The notes under the pieces were generated by a model, which saw nothing but the letters and a program-made list of their open reading frames with translations, was not told where the DNA came from and searched no databases. From Nibrella saemangeumensis (lineage in GTDB: Bacteria; Bacteroidota; Bacteroidia; Cytophagales; Spirosomataceae), in NCBI RefSeq assembly GCF_039541915.1, contig NZ_BAABHD010000027.1, positions 62,001-126,000 of the forward strand: 64,000 bases of DNA, read 5' to 3'. Within the stretch, counting starts at the first letter, position 1. The number at the start of each line of letters is the position of its first letter. Below, one piece after another: positions 1 to 8,900 of the stretch. Made by a program: the position numbers and the translations under genes.

Positions 1-2435
1 TTGGTGGTTTCGTGCCAGTCGCTGAGAGGAATACGGTCGGGGCTTTCGTTCACAAAACGGTATACGGGTTGGATAAACGCGTCAAAGTCGGCCGGACGGT
101 CAGCGAGAGTAGCGGTCCATACAATCCAATCCGACTTGGTGTAGGTTTTGCGGCTGTCCAGCGGCAGGCCGTAGGGCTGCTGTTTGGTGAGGTAATACTG
201 CACTTCTTTCTGCGCCACTTCTTTCGGGAAGATATTAAGCCCGAGCAGTTTATCCCAGACCAGGTTATACTTCTGACTCCACGAGTCTTTTTTGTCGAAG
301 GTAAGGGCGTAATGGTCTCCATCCTGTGCCATATCCATCCACTGTCGGGCCATACTCCGGGCCACTTTGGTATACTCGTCAGCCACGGCCTTCTGACCGA
401 GCATGCCGGCCAGTTTACCGTACGACGCAATGCCCATGATGGCTTTTACCGACAAGTTGGCGTTGCGGGCAAGGTGACCGGCAAAGTCGTCGGTGCAGAG
501 CTGGTTGGCCGGGTCGAAGCCTTCTTTTTTCAGGTACTCCACCCAGGTAGTCAGTGTAGGCCAATGCTGGCGGGCGTAGTCGGGCTTGCCCTCAATGGCT
601 GCTATAGCAGCCGTCAGGATTAGCATGTTGCCGCACTCTTCTACCGGCATATCTTCGCCGTAGGTCTGGCCGTTGGCGATCGGGTAAGTACCTACGTCGT
701 GGGCCGCAAACGGTTTGGTCCACTTGCCGCTTTCTGAATAATAAAAGATCGGCTCCAGCATACCTTTCAGCAGCGTGGGATTGTACAAGAGGAACATTGG
801 AGCCGATGGATACGTCACATCCACCGTACCGATGGAGCCGTTACTAAAGTTCTCTTTGGAGAAGAACAACGGAGTACCTTTCGGATCGGCAACCAGTTTA
901 TGAGCTGCAATGGCCTGGCGGTAAGCTAACACGCAGAGGTCGGCGTAAGCATTACCCCCTGCTTTCTGCGCATCGCTGTAAAGTTGTTTGTCAAACGCAT
1001 CGCAACGGGACCGCAGCGCTGTGTATTCTGATTCAGCCGCCTGCAAAGCCTGTTCGATTGTTTTCTTGCCATCACGTCGCCACCAGGCATTCAGCGGCTG
1101 CTGAAAGTATTCTACGGATTTCACATCATCATACCCTACCAGCCAGTGCCGCTCAACAGCCTGCGCGGCTACCTGACCCAGATCAAATGTGGTAGCCAGC
1201 ACCAGCAGACTGTCCGTTACGGGCCGGGGCATCCGGCTATCATCGGCCCCCGAAACGGTACCCTGCCGGCCGAACTGCGCCAGCGTCGATGTCAATGATC
1301 CCATACGGTTGTCAATACCGGCGGCTTTGGGTGTAGCGACGTACAGATGCCCCCAGTCAATGCGAACGTTATCGCCTTTCCGACCCAGTACTTTTTGATC
1401 GCTGGTGCCCACACGCATGAAGTTGAGGTTACCGGTTTGGCCCCGGTTCCAGGCCACCGTCTGGTCAGTCGAATTCACGGCCAGTTCAGCCGAAGCGCTG
1501 GTATAGAGCTGAACGCTATGCCGCTTGCCGTCTTTAGACCGGGCTTTATACGTGACGTATTGCACCGGACGCGACAGCACATCCAGGTTATCCATCAGCA
1601 GGGGAGCCAGAAACGTTACCGTGAGTTCAACGCCGTTGGCATCAAAGGTATACTCCGACTGCGTAGCGGTCAATCGGCGACCCGTCTGGGTGGCAGCGGG
1701 TATGTTCAGGTCGTATTCCTGCACCAGCCCCACATCCACAAACCCTTGTCCGCTAAAGTTCTGGCTATGCACGGCAATCACGTTCGGGCCCGGTTTCAGC
1801 AGTTCAGATACCTTCCGGTTGGTAGCGGCCATTTCGTAATCGGCCGCGACACCGGCTACGCCCGCTACCCGGACACCGTTGATGAATACCTCGTAATTAT
1901 CATTGTAAATGGCTTTGACCAACAGTTTACCGTCGGGCACTTTGTCCAGCGTCACCGTCCGGCGCAGCCAGATTTCTTCGGTCTTCCACGGCGTTTTGTC
2001 GGTATTGCGGGTTCCGAAGGTTCCCTCCCCGATCTGCCAGGTACTGTCGTCGAAGCCGGGCTGCGCCCAGTTATCCGAGACCGGTTTTGTGGTCAGGTAC
2101 TTAGCCTGGTAGCGGGCTTGCTGAGTGGTCGGTACAATAGTGCCACCCGCAAACGTGGGGTTGCCCATAAAGCGGAAAGTCTGACCATCAACGCGTACCA
2201 GACCGTTCAGTTGGTGCGTCCGACCGGTCCAATGGCGGGTTGGTTCACCGGTCAACTGCTCACCATACGACCAGATGCTGGTGTAGGGATCAATGGTGAT
2301 CAGCGGTGTTGCCGGTGGGTTTAGCGCCTGCCTGGATTGCGCTGCTCCGGGACTCTGGCTCCCCAGGGTTACTGATGCAAAAATCCACGCAGCTTTAATC
2401 ATAAGCCGCTTCGCTGCCTTTACTCGGGTGTGCAT
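1..2435 (-). CDS. Exported glutaminase A-type protein (DUF5127/DUF4965/DUF1793), 3' end missing
   Basis: The minus strand is open from the ATG at 2435 to the left edge, about 811 codons, and the gene runs off the window. The first residues form a signal peptide (a second ATG at 2402 would give a more compact one), so the protein acts in the periplasm or outside. The middle has a jelly-roll-like module with DDSTWQIGEGTFGT and later LPPFF-like and KPFAAHDVGTYPIANGQ; the end has QWMDMAQDGDHYALTFDK and SDWHETT. This order matches the glutaminase GtaA family: an N-terminal beta domain, a central domain and a six-hairpin-like alpha/alpha barrel. Family members are annotated as glutamine-hydrolysing, but many bacterial ones are unproven, so the substrate is uncertain. 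The downstream part of the catalytic barrel lies outside the window. The neighbouring lipoprotein gene is on the same strand upstream with a 27-bp gap, so they may be cotranscribed. Confidence 0.85.
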   Translation of the reverse strand, partial: MHTRVKAAKRLMIKAAWIFASVTLGSQSPGAAQSRQALNPPATPLITIDPYTSIWSYGEQLTGEPTRHWTGRTHQLNGLVRVDGQTFRFMGNPTFAGGTIVPTTQQARYQAKYLTTKPVSDNWAQPGFDDSTWQIGEGTFGTRNTDKTPWKTEEIWLRRTVTLDKVPDGKLLVKAIYNDNYEVFINGVRVAGVAGVAADYEMAATNRKVSELLKPGPNVIAVHSQNFSGQGFVDVGLVQEYDLNIPAATQTGRRLTATQSEYTFDANGVELTVTFLAPLLMDNLDVLSRPVQYVTYKARSKDGKRHSVQLYTSASAELAVNSTDQTVAWNRGQTGNLNFMRVGTSDQKVLGRKGDNVRIDWGHLYVATPKAAGIDNRMGSLTSTLAQFGRQGTVSGADDSRMPRPVTDSLLVLATTFDLGQVAAQAVERHWLVGYDDVKSVEYFQQPLNAWWRRDGKKTIEQALQAAESEYTALRSRCDAFDKQLYSDAQKAGGNAYADLCVLAYRQAIAAHKLVADPKGTPLFFSKENFSNGSIGTVDVTYPSAPMFLLYNPTLLKGMLEPIFYYSESGKWTKPFAAHDVGTYPIANGQTYGEDMPVEECGNMLILTAAIAAIEGKPDYARQHWPTLTTWVEYLKKEGFDPANQLCTDDFAGHLARNANLSVKAIMGIASYGKLAGMLGQKAVADEYTKVARSMARQWMDMAQDGDHYALTFDKKDSWSQKYNLVWDKLLGLNIFPKEVAQKEVQYYLTKQQPYGLPLDSRKTYTKSDWIVWTATLADRPADFDAFIQPVYRFVNESPDRIPLSDWHETT

Positions 2436-2462
2436 TGGGTATTCGGTTAGAGAACAGGTAAA

Positions 2463-3686
2463 TTATTGAGAAAATACTTGCTGGATTGCCGGCAGCGACG
2501 CGCCCAGCAGCCGCTGTGCAATCGGAGCCAGCTGAGCTTCACTGCCCTGAATATGCATGGTCGTGTGGGTATGGATAAGTCGATTGCCGGGGGCTAAAGC
2601 AGCGGCCGGTGAGGAGGTTTCCAGTTCGTAAAACTGGCCCATCTGCGGTTGTCCGGGTTTCATGGGGCCATCGTTATAGGAATTGACGACATCGCCCCCA
2701 TACGGGTTTTTCTGCTGCTCCCACATAGAGTTGACATACTGCCGGTTAGCGGGATCAAAGGTATACGTTACCAGTGTCAGTGTCTGGGTAGCCGGATCAT
2801 AGCTGCCCAGCCAGTTTTTGGCACCATCGGGCGACACGCCGATCTTGCTGCGCAGTTTAGCGTCGGCTTTGAAATACGCCACCGTGTCTTTCAGCACCAG
2901 CCGGTCCACGGGCACCTTACCAAAGTAGCTATCGTTGATGACTGCTCCTGATCCTTTCCGGAACGGCACGATCACCGTCGTACGCGGAGACGCATTGAAC
3001 ATGCCCAGAATCCAGACCGACAACAAACCCTTATCGGGTGTCCAGGCCTCCTGGCCGCGATTAATCAGGGTATTGTTGGATTGAACACCCACCATTTTTA
3101 ACCCATCGGCGGACGGGATTTCCAGGAGTTGAGCCAATTCAGGACGGGACAACAGCCGGACTTCCCGCTCTAACCCAACGTTGAAAGCGGTACCGGCGTA
3201 ATTGGTTAGCTGAAAATTGCGGGAGAACCTGGCCGAACGCTCATTGCTGGTCACCAGCGTAAACGGCTCCGAATCGATGGGCGCGGGGGTTTGCCAGTTG
3301 TCACCCGTAAATGCATCGCCTTTTTTGAAAAAGATGGCGTACTGGCCACCTTCCGGCCCCATCCAGAAGCGGTCTTCGCCCCCGAACGCGTTCATGTGCG
3401 GCAACAGTTTGCCGGAACGGATGAGGTCGTAGTTGATCCAGCCGTAGCTGGTCTTACCGTCGGCGGTGCTGGTCATGACCCGCCCCTGGTAAGCCGGGAG
3501 CACCAGCGCCTGCGCGTCGCCGTCACGCAGCACCACCACATCTTTATGGTGATTCTGCAGAAAGACCTGATCGTAGGCAAACGTGCCCACGGGTGGCCCG
3601 GCAACAGTCTGCTCGGTCTTGGTTTTTGACCGGCAGGCGGCCAGACCCAGCAGCAGTGCGGAGCCGGCAATTAGTACTTTTTTCAT
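2463..3686 (-). CDS. Lipoprotein of the DUF6786-like family
   Basis: This 407-residue protein starts at the ATG at 3686 because that gives a clean lipoprotein signal, MKKVLIAGSALLLGLAAC, with the lipobox cysteine at residue 18; an upstream in-frame start would add 14 residues before it. The body has FGGEDRFWMGPEGGQYAIFF followed by PAPIDSEPF, a block I associate with DUF6786 proteins of Bacteroidota. No catalytic motif is recognisable. The family may have a galactose-mutarotase-like beta-sandwich fold, but this is only an impression from the sequence pattern. It lies directly upstream of the glutaminase-type gene on the same strand, which suggests a shared role at the cell envelope. It is divergent from the GNAT gene at 3772, with about 85 bp between them holding both promoters. 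Confidence 0.75.
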   Translation of the reverse strand: MKKVLIAGSALLLGLAACRSKTKTEQTVAGPPVGTFAYDQVFLQNHHKDVVVLRDGDAQALVLPAYQGRVMTSTADGKTSYGWINYDLIRSGKLLPHMNAFGGEDRFWMGPEGGQYAIFFKKGDAFTGDNWQTPAPIDSEPFTLVTSNERSARFSRNFQLTNYAGTAFNVGLEREVRLLSRPELAQLLEIPSADGLKMVGVQSNNTLINRGQEAWTPDKGLLSVWILGMFNASPRTTVIVPFRKGSGAVINDSYFGKVPVDRLVLKDTVAYFKADAKLRSKIGVSPDGAKNWLGSYDPATQTLTLVTYTFDPANRQYVNSMWEQQKNPYGGDVVNSYNDGPMKPGQPQMGQFYELETSSPAAALAPGNRLIHTHTTMHIQGSEAQLAPIAQRLLGASLPAIQQVFSQ

Positions 3687-3771
3687 GGTCGGGTTCAGGA
3701 TTCGTCGGAAAATCCCGAAATTAACCACACTTTAGCCATATCCCGAAAATCATCGCTATCTTTCTTTGGTC

Positions 3772-4218
3772 ATGAATCCGATTGTCAGCATCCGACCTGC
3801 CAAAAGCCAGGATGTGGATATTATCTATGAGTTTATCTGCACGCTGGAAGAAACCGAGCTGGACTATACTCAATTCCGCTCTATCTTTCTGCATAACCTG
3901 ACCGACCCCCGCGTTCATTACCTGGTTGCCGAAGTGAAACACGAAGTTGTCGGCTTTGTCAGTTGTCACATCCAGTACCTGTTGCACCATGCCGGCAAAG
4001 TGGGCGAAATTCAGGAGCTGTATGTGCAGCCGGAATACCGGAATCAGCAGATAGGCACAAAACTGGTGGAGGCCCTGGAGCAGATCGTCATACGGGAGAA
4101 GGTGGTTAATCTGGAGGTAACTACCAATCAGAAACGTACAGACACCCATCGGTTCTACGAAGACCTGACCTTTGAGCCCTCCCATTACAAGTTTGTGAAA
4201 GGCATGCAGGAATCATAA
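3772..4218 (+). CDS. GNAT family N-acetyltransferase
   Basis: The 148-residue product is a single GNAT domain. The acetyl-CoA pyrophosphate-binding loop is visible as RNQQIGTKLVEAL in the second half, preceded by the beta-4 strand ELYVQPEY and followed by the beta-5 region VNLEVTTNQKRTDTHRFYED, which is typical of the fold. There is no signal peptide, so it is cytoplasmic. I chose the ATG at 3772; a TTG six bases upstream is less likely. The substrate cannot be told from sequence. It stands alone, divergent from the lipoprotein gene at 3686 and followed by 235 bp of non-coding DNA. Confidence 0.9.
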   Translation: MNPIVSIRPAKSQDVDIIYEFICTLEETELDYTQFRSIFLHNLTDPRVHYLVAEVKHEVVGFVSCHIQYLLHHAGKVGEIQELYVQPEYRNQQIGTKLVEALEQIVIREKVVNLEVTTNQKRTDTHRFYEDLTFEPSHYKFVKGMQES

Positions 4219-4453
4219 GCCTTCAGCTAAACAGGTATCGAGATACGGTCCGTCTCGCGATAAATCTGCTCCGGCAGACCGGCAGACGAACGGGGCAATA
4301 ATTTCCATAATCCGACGGAGACATCAACGTATTGAGCAGGTTCTGTGAGGAGTACAAAAATATACCTAAACAGGTATTGACTTTGGCGTACAAATCACTA
4401 AATTCCATATGTAATCCGCTCATTGTACGACACTTACATAACCGCCGGAAATC

Positions 4454-5362
4454 ATGCGATACATTTATCAATTCAGTATACTTGCTGGATTACTATTACC
4501 GATACGGTATACGTATTCGCAGAAAATTAACGACTACCTGGACGCCTACCAGGGACCGAACAGAGAGGGGTATCTGCAACCCATGGCCGATCTGGTCATT
4601 TCAGGTTTCAACACGGGTCTTCAGCCGTCCGTCAGCATTGATAAACGTTTTTACGTTCGGCTCAACCTGACCGCCCTGGGCGTCATGCCCGTGACGTCGC
4701 AGAAGACGTTTACGGCGACCACCGAGGGGAACTTTACCCTTCAGCAGTCGGCAATAGCACCGACCATCGTTGGCGAGAACAGACCCGTTTCGGTGCAGGG
4801 TACCAGCGGACTGACCTACGTTTTTTCGGGCGGTTACGGTCTGAAGGCGCTGGCATGGGCGGTGCCGCAACTTAGCATCGGCGGCTTTTACGGCACCGAA
4901 ATATCGGTCCGGCTACTGCCTTACGATTTTAAGGGTGATTTTGGCAAACTCAACATTGTGGGCGTTGGTGTCCGGCACGACGTAGGACAATATTTCCTGA
5001 AGAACTCCCCGCTGGTCCTCAACGTCGGGTACGCCTACAACAAATCGGACATCGGCAACTACGTCGCGCTACAGAGCCACTACGGGTACGTTCAGGCCGG
5101 TATTATGGGAAAAACGGCGGGCGCTTTTGTCTGGGCCGGCTATCTGGCTGGTACCTTCGACGTATCCTACACCTACACGGAAAATAATACGCCCCAACCG
5201 ATAACCGCCAATCTTAAAGTCAAACAGCCATTTCTGGGAGGCATTGGTGCCCACGTGCAGTTGGGTTTCTTTTCGCTGGGAGCCGGCGTAGGCGGACCTG
5301 CTCCGCTAACGGGTTACGGCACGATTGGTTTCCGGTTTCAATCCAAAGCTAAACCATCATGA
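4454..5362 (+). CDS. Outer-membrane beta-barrel-like protein (DUF6588-like)
   Basis: The product has 302 residues with a signal peptide ending near YTYSQ (residue 23). The rest is rich in alternating hydrophobic strands and glycine/aromatic residues, with a terminal strand GYGTIGFRFQSKAKPS, as in small outer-membrane barrels. The early segment DYLDAYQGPNREGYLQPMAD followed by LVISGFNTGL resembles Bacteroidota proteins grouped as DUF6588; that assignment is from memory. It overlaps the next gene by four bases (ATGA at 5359-5362), so the two are translationally coupled. No enzyme motif is seen; it may be a porin-like or structural barrel. Confidence 0.7.
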   Translation: MRYIYQFSILAGLLLPIRYTYSQKINDYLDAYQGPNREGYLQPMADLVISGFNTGLQPSVSIDKRFYVRLNLTALGVMPVTSQKTFTATTEGNFTLQQSAIAPTIVGENRPVSVQGTSGLTYVFSGGYGLKALAWAVPQLSIGGFYGTEISVRLLPYDFKGDFGKLNIVGVGVRHDVGQYFLKNSPLVLNVGYAYNKSDIGNYVALQSHYGYVQAGIMGKTAGAFVWAGYLAGTFDVSYTYTENNTPQPITANLKVKQPFLGGIGAHVQLGFFSLGAGVGGPAPLTGYGTIGFRFQSKAKPS

Positions 5363-5961
5363 AAAATATAATCTCATGGTTGATGCTGTCCGGCATTCTG
5401 CTGCTGACGGGCTGTGAGAAGGAAAAACTGCGGTACCGATTTACGATTCACGACCGGAAGCCGCTGAGTTACGGTTTTAATGGTACAGGCGCGTTCAACG
5501 GAAGTGCCTCTTTCCGGGTAGACGATCTGGTAGACCAATTGAAGCGTTACGATAATCCCAAAATCGAAAAATACACGCTAAGGGCTGTCAGGGTGACGCT
5601 AACCTCCCTCAGTCAGGGCACGGGTTCCATCAGGCTAACGGGCCTGTACGGAAACGGTACAGTGGTCAATCCGTTTTTCGAGAACTTAGAGATCAGCCTG
5701 GACCAAAAAGGAAGTACCCTGGTCAATACTTATTTAAAGGAGGTTGGTGTCAAAGAACTAAGTCAGGCTATTGAAGCCTCCCTGCTCGCACCCACTCGTC
5801 CGCCTGTGTTGTTCCAGGTTCAGGGCACGACCATTCCGCAGAGCAGGCGGGTTGTCTTTACCATGAATCTGGACTTGGAATACGACCTGGTGTATACCCG
5901 TTGCATAGAAACCAACAGTGGATTAATCTTTTTAGATGATTCCGTCGGCTTCTGCGACTGA
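5359..5961 (+). CDS. Putative lipoprotein of unknown function
   Basis: The 200-residue product begins with a lipoprotein signal, MKNIISWLMLSGILLLTGC, with the acylated cysteine at residue 19. The mature part looks like a beta-sandwich (many short alternating strands, few helices), and I do not recognise a family. Its start overlaps the stop of the preceding barrel gene by four bases, so the pair is likely made together and may form a complex across the periplasm and outer membrane. It converges with the HTCS gene at 5978, with only 16 bp between the stop codons. The short inverted repeat CAGGG/CCCTG around 5964-5987 may help termination but is weak. Confidence 0.7.
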   Translation: MKNIISWLMLSGILLLTGCEKEKLRYRFTIHDRKPLSYGFNGTGAFNGSASFRVDDLVDQLKRYDNPKIEKYTLRAVRVTLTSLSQGTGSIRLTGLYGNGTVVNPFFENLEISLDQKGSTLVNTYLKEVGVKELSQAIEASLLAPTRPPVLFQVQGTTIPQSRRVVFTMNLDLEYDLVYTRCIETNSGLIFLDDSVGFCD

Positions 5962-5977
5962 CAGGGAATTGAACCAA

Positions 5978-8900
5978 CTACCCTGCTAACCGATTGACAA
6001 ATTCAGACGGCGTGTACTGGTAAAACTCTTTGAAGGCTCGGGAAAAATACTGCGGACTCTCAAAGCCCACCTGATAGGCCGTCTGCGCCACCGGGTAGCC
6101 CTGCCGCAACAACTCGGCTGCCCGTTTCAGCCGGTACTGCCGGATCACATCCCCGGCCGATAACTCGATCAGCGTTGTCAGCTTGCGGTGCAGCGTCCGC
6201 CGACTCATCGCCAGACCTTCGGCCAGTTGATCCACACCAAAGGTGGAGTCATCCAGGTGAGCGTCCAGCAAACCATACACCTGCTGCAGGAAAGGGTCCT
6301 GCACCGCTTCGGGCTGTAGTGGCTCCTCGACCGCCGAGAGCTGACCGGCGTAATACCGGCGCAGCTTCTGCTGATGGGCTACGATGTTGCGCACCCGCAT
6401 CTGAAGCTCTCCTACATGGAAAGGCTTGGTCAGGTACTCGTCGGCTCCGTACTGAAAGCCTTCCAGGCGGCTCTCCTGCGAGGAGCGGGCCGTCAGCAGC
6501 ACCACCGCCACATGGTTAGTGGCCGGGTGGGTCTTGAGCTGCCGGCAGAGCGCATAGCCATCCATGACCGGCATCATGATGTCACTGATGACCAGGTCGG
6601 GGATCTCCTGCTGGGCCAGTTGCCAGCCCTCCTCCCCGTTGGCGGCCGTGATGACCCGGAACTCGGCAGAGAGGGTCTGGGCCATAAACTCCCGCAGTTC
6701 GGTATTGTCCTCGGCCAGCAGTACCACCGGCTTACCCGGTTCGGTTAACGCGTTACTGGTTACTGGTTCATGGGGCAGTACCGGACTGCCATTCATCGGC
6801 TCTGGTGCGGTAACGGCGGCTGGTGCAGGCAATTCCTGAGCCGGCCGAACGGGCATAATCAGTTCTACCTGAGTACCCTGATTGACCTGGCTGCGGACGG
6901 TAATGGAGCCACCCAGCAGATCGGTGAGTTCTTTGACCAAAGCCAGCCCGATGCCGGTACCCTCGTAGGTGCGGGTGCGGGAATCGTCGGCCTGGTAGAA
7001 GCGGTCGAAGATGTGGGGCAGCTTATCAGGGGCTATCCCGATGCCCGTGTCGCTGATGGTTAGCCGGACACTGGTTTCTGTATCGGCTCGCAAACTGACC
7101 ATAACCGTACCCTGCTCGGGGGTGAACTTAAGGGCGTTGGCCAGCAGATTACTGATAATGCGTTCCCACTTGCCGGCATCAAAGATGTAGTCACCGGGCA
7201 GGTCATCAACAGCAAACGTCAGGGTAAGCTGCCGTTGCAGGGCCATGGGCCGGAAGGTCTCGACAAGCTGGCCGACAAATTCGGATAGATTACCCTGTCT
7301 CTCAGAGACTGCCATTTTGCCCGCTTCCAGCTTGGAGAGATCCAGTAACTGATTAATCAGGTTCAGCAGTTGCTTCGCGTTGCGTTGGATCGTTGTCAGC
7401 AATCCCTGTTTGGCCGGGAGCGTTTCTCCTTCCAGGAGGGTTTCCGTCGGAGCCATGATGAGCGATAAGGGGGTGCGGAACTCATGGGTGATGTTGGAGA
7501 AGAAACGCGTCTTCAACTCATCCATCGCTCGCAACTGCTCGGCCTCCCGCCGTTTAAAGGCCATCTCCTGCTGCTGCCTGCCCTGCTCTACCCGATACCG
7601 GATGAAGGCCAGCACCAGCCCACCGAAAGCCAGGGCATACAAGGCATAGGCCCACCAGGTCTGCCACCAGGGCGGCAGCACCACCACCTGCACCGATACA
7701 CCTTTCTGGTTCCACACCCCATCGGCATTGGCCGCCTTGACCCGGAACGTGTAGGTGCCCGGAGCCAGAGCCATATACCGCACCTGCCGGGCCGTACCCA
7801 GGGCTACCCAGTCTTTATCATAAGGCTCCAGCCGAACAGCATAGCGGCACTCAGCCGGGCGGGTGTAATGCAAAGCGGCAAAGTGGAAGGTGACATCGTT
7901 CTGGTCATGGGCCAGCGTCAGCTTCTCGGCAACGGAAATATGTTTCTGCAGGGGCTCATCGGGTCCTATAGTTGCTTTCTGGTTGAAGATGTCCACCTCG
8001 GTCAGCGCCAGCCGGGGCGGCTGCGGATCATCATAGCGTTGGTCAGGGGCCAGGGTGTTGATACCGTGTTCACCCAAAAAAAACAGGGAACCGTCTGCAC
8101 TCCTGAAGGAGGGGTACCGGAAAATCATCCCGCTAAGCCCATTAGCAGTGGTGTAGGTGCGGAACTGCTGGGTTTTAGGATCAAAGCGGCAGATGCCGTT
8201 GTAGGTACTCAGCCATAGCTGCCCTCGCCCATCCGCCTGGATGCTCGTAATGCTGTTGTGGGAAAGACCATCGGCTGTCGTATATTGATTGACGACACCA
8301 TTGTCAGGATTATGGCGAAAGAGGCCGTTCATATTATCGCCTAACCAAAGAATACCATTGGAGTCCTCGTGGACAGACCTAATACTCACCAGATTGTTTA
8401 GCGTGTCGCGATAATGGATAAACCGGCCGGTGCGCGGCTCGAATTGATTCAGACCATTATTGGTACCGATCCAGATACGCCCCTTTTTGTCCTGATGCAG
8501 CGCCTGGACAGACCAACTTGACAAACCGTTGTACATCCATCTTTTCTTTAATCGATTCAGGCTATCGGCTTCGGCAGGCGTAATGCGCACCAGTTGAATC
8601 CCCCAAAGCTCAGGATAATATGAAGTTGGCTCTGTAGCATAGCCGGTGGCGTTTTTTCCCATGCCCGGAAATATCCGGCTTTTGTAATGCAGGTAGTAGC
8701 TACCGGCCCGCAGATGAATGGCGTCAATCTGAATCCGTTTCCTCCGTCCCCCCATCCGGGTCTGTTTATAATTCAACTCCCAGATAACGCGACCAGTAGC
8801 GTCCTCCAGCCATCCGTGCTCATTCTTCACGGACGGATAGACAGCTCCCAGTGCCGAAATAGCTACATCAGATGGCTCTTTCAGGGAAAATGTCTGTATA

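Noticed and set aside
1347..2324. Plus-strand reading frame of 325 residues over the glutaminase gene
   Set aside because: The minus-strand translation has a coherent signal peptide and domain order, and this frame has none.
7484..8218. Plus-strand reading frame of 244 residues inside the HTCS gene
   Set aside because: It is antisense to a well-supported coding region and its composition is that of an opposite-strand shadow.
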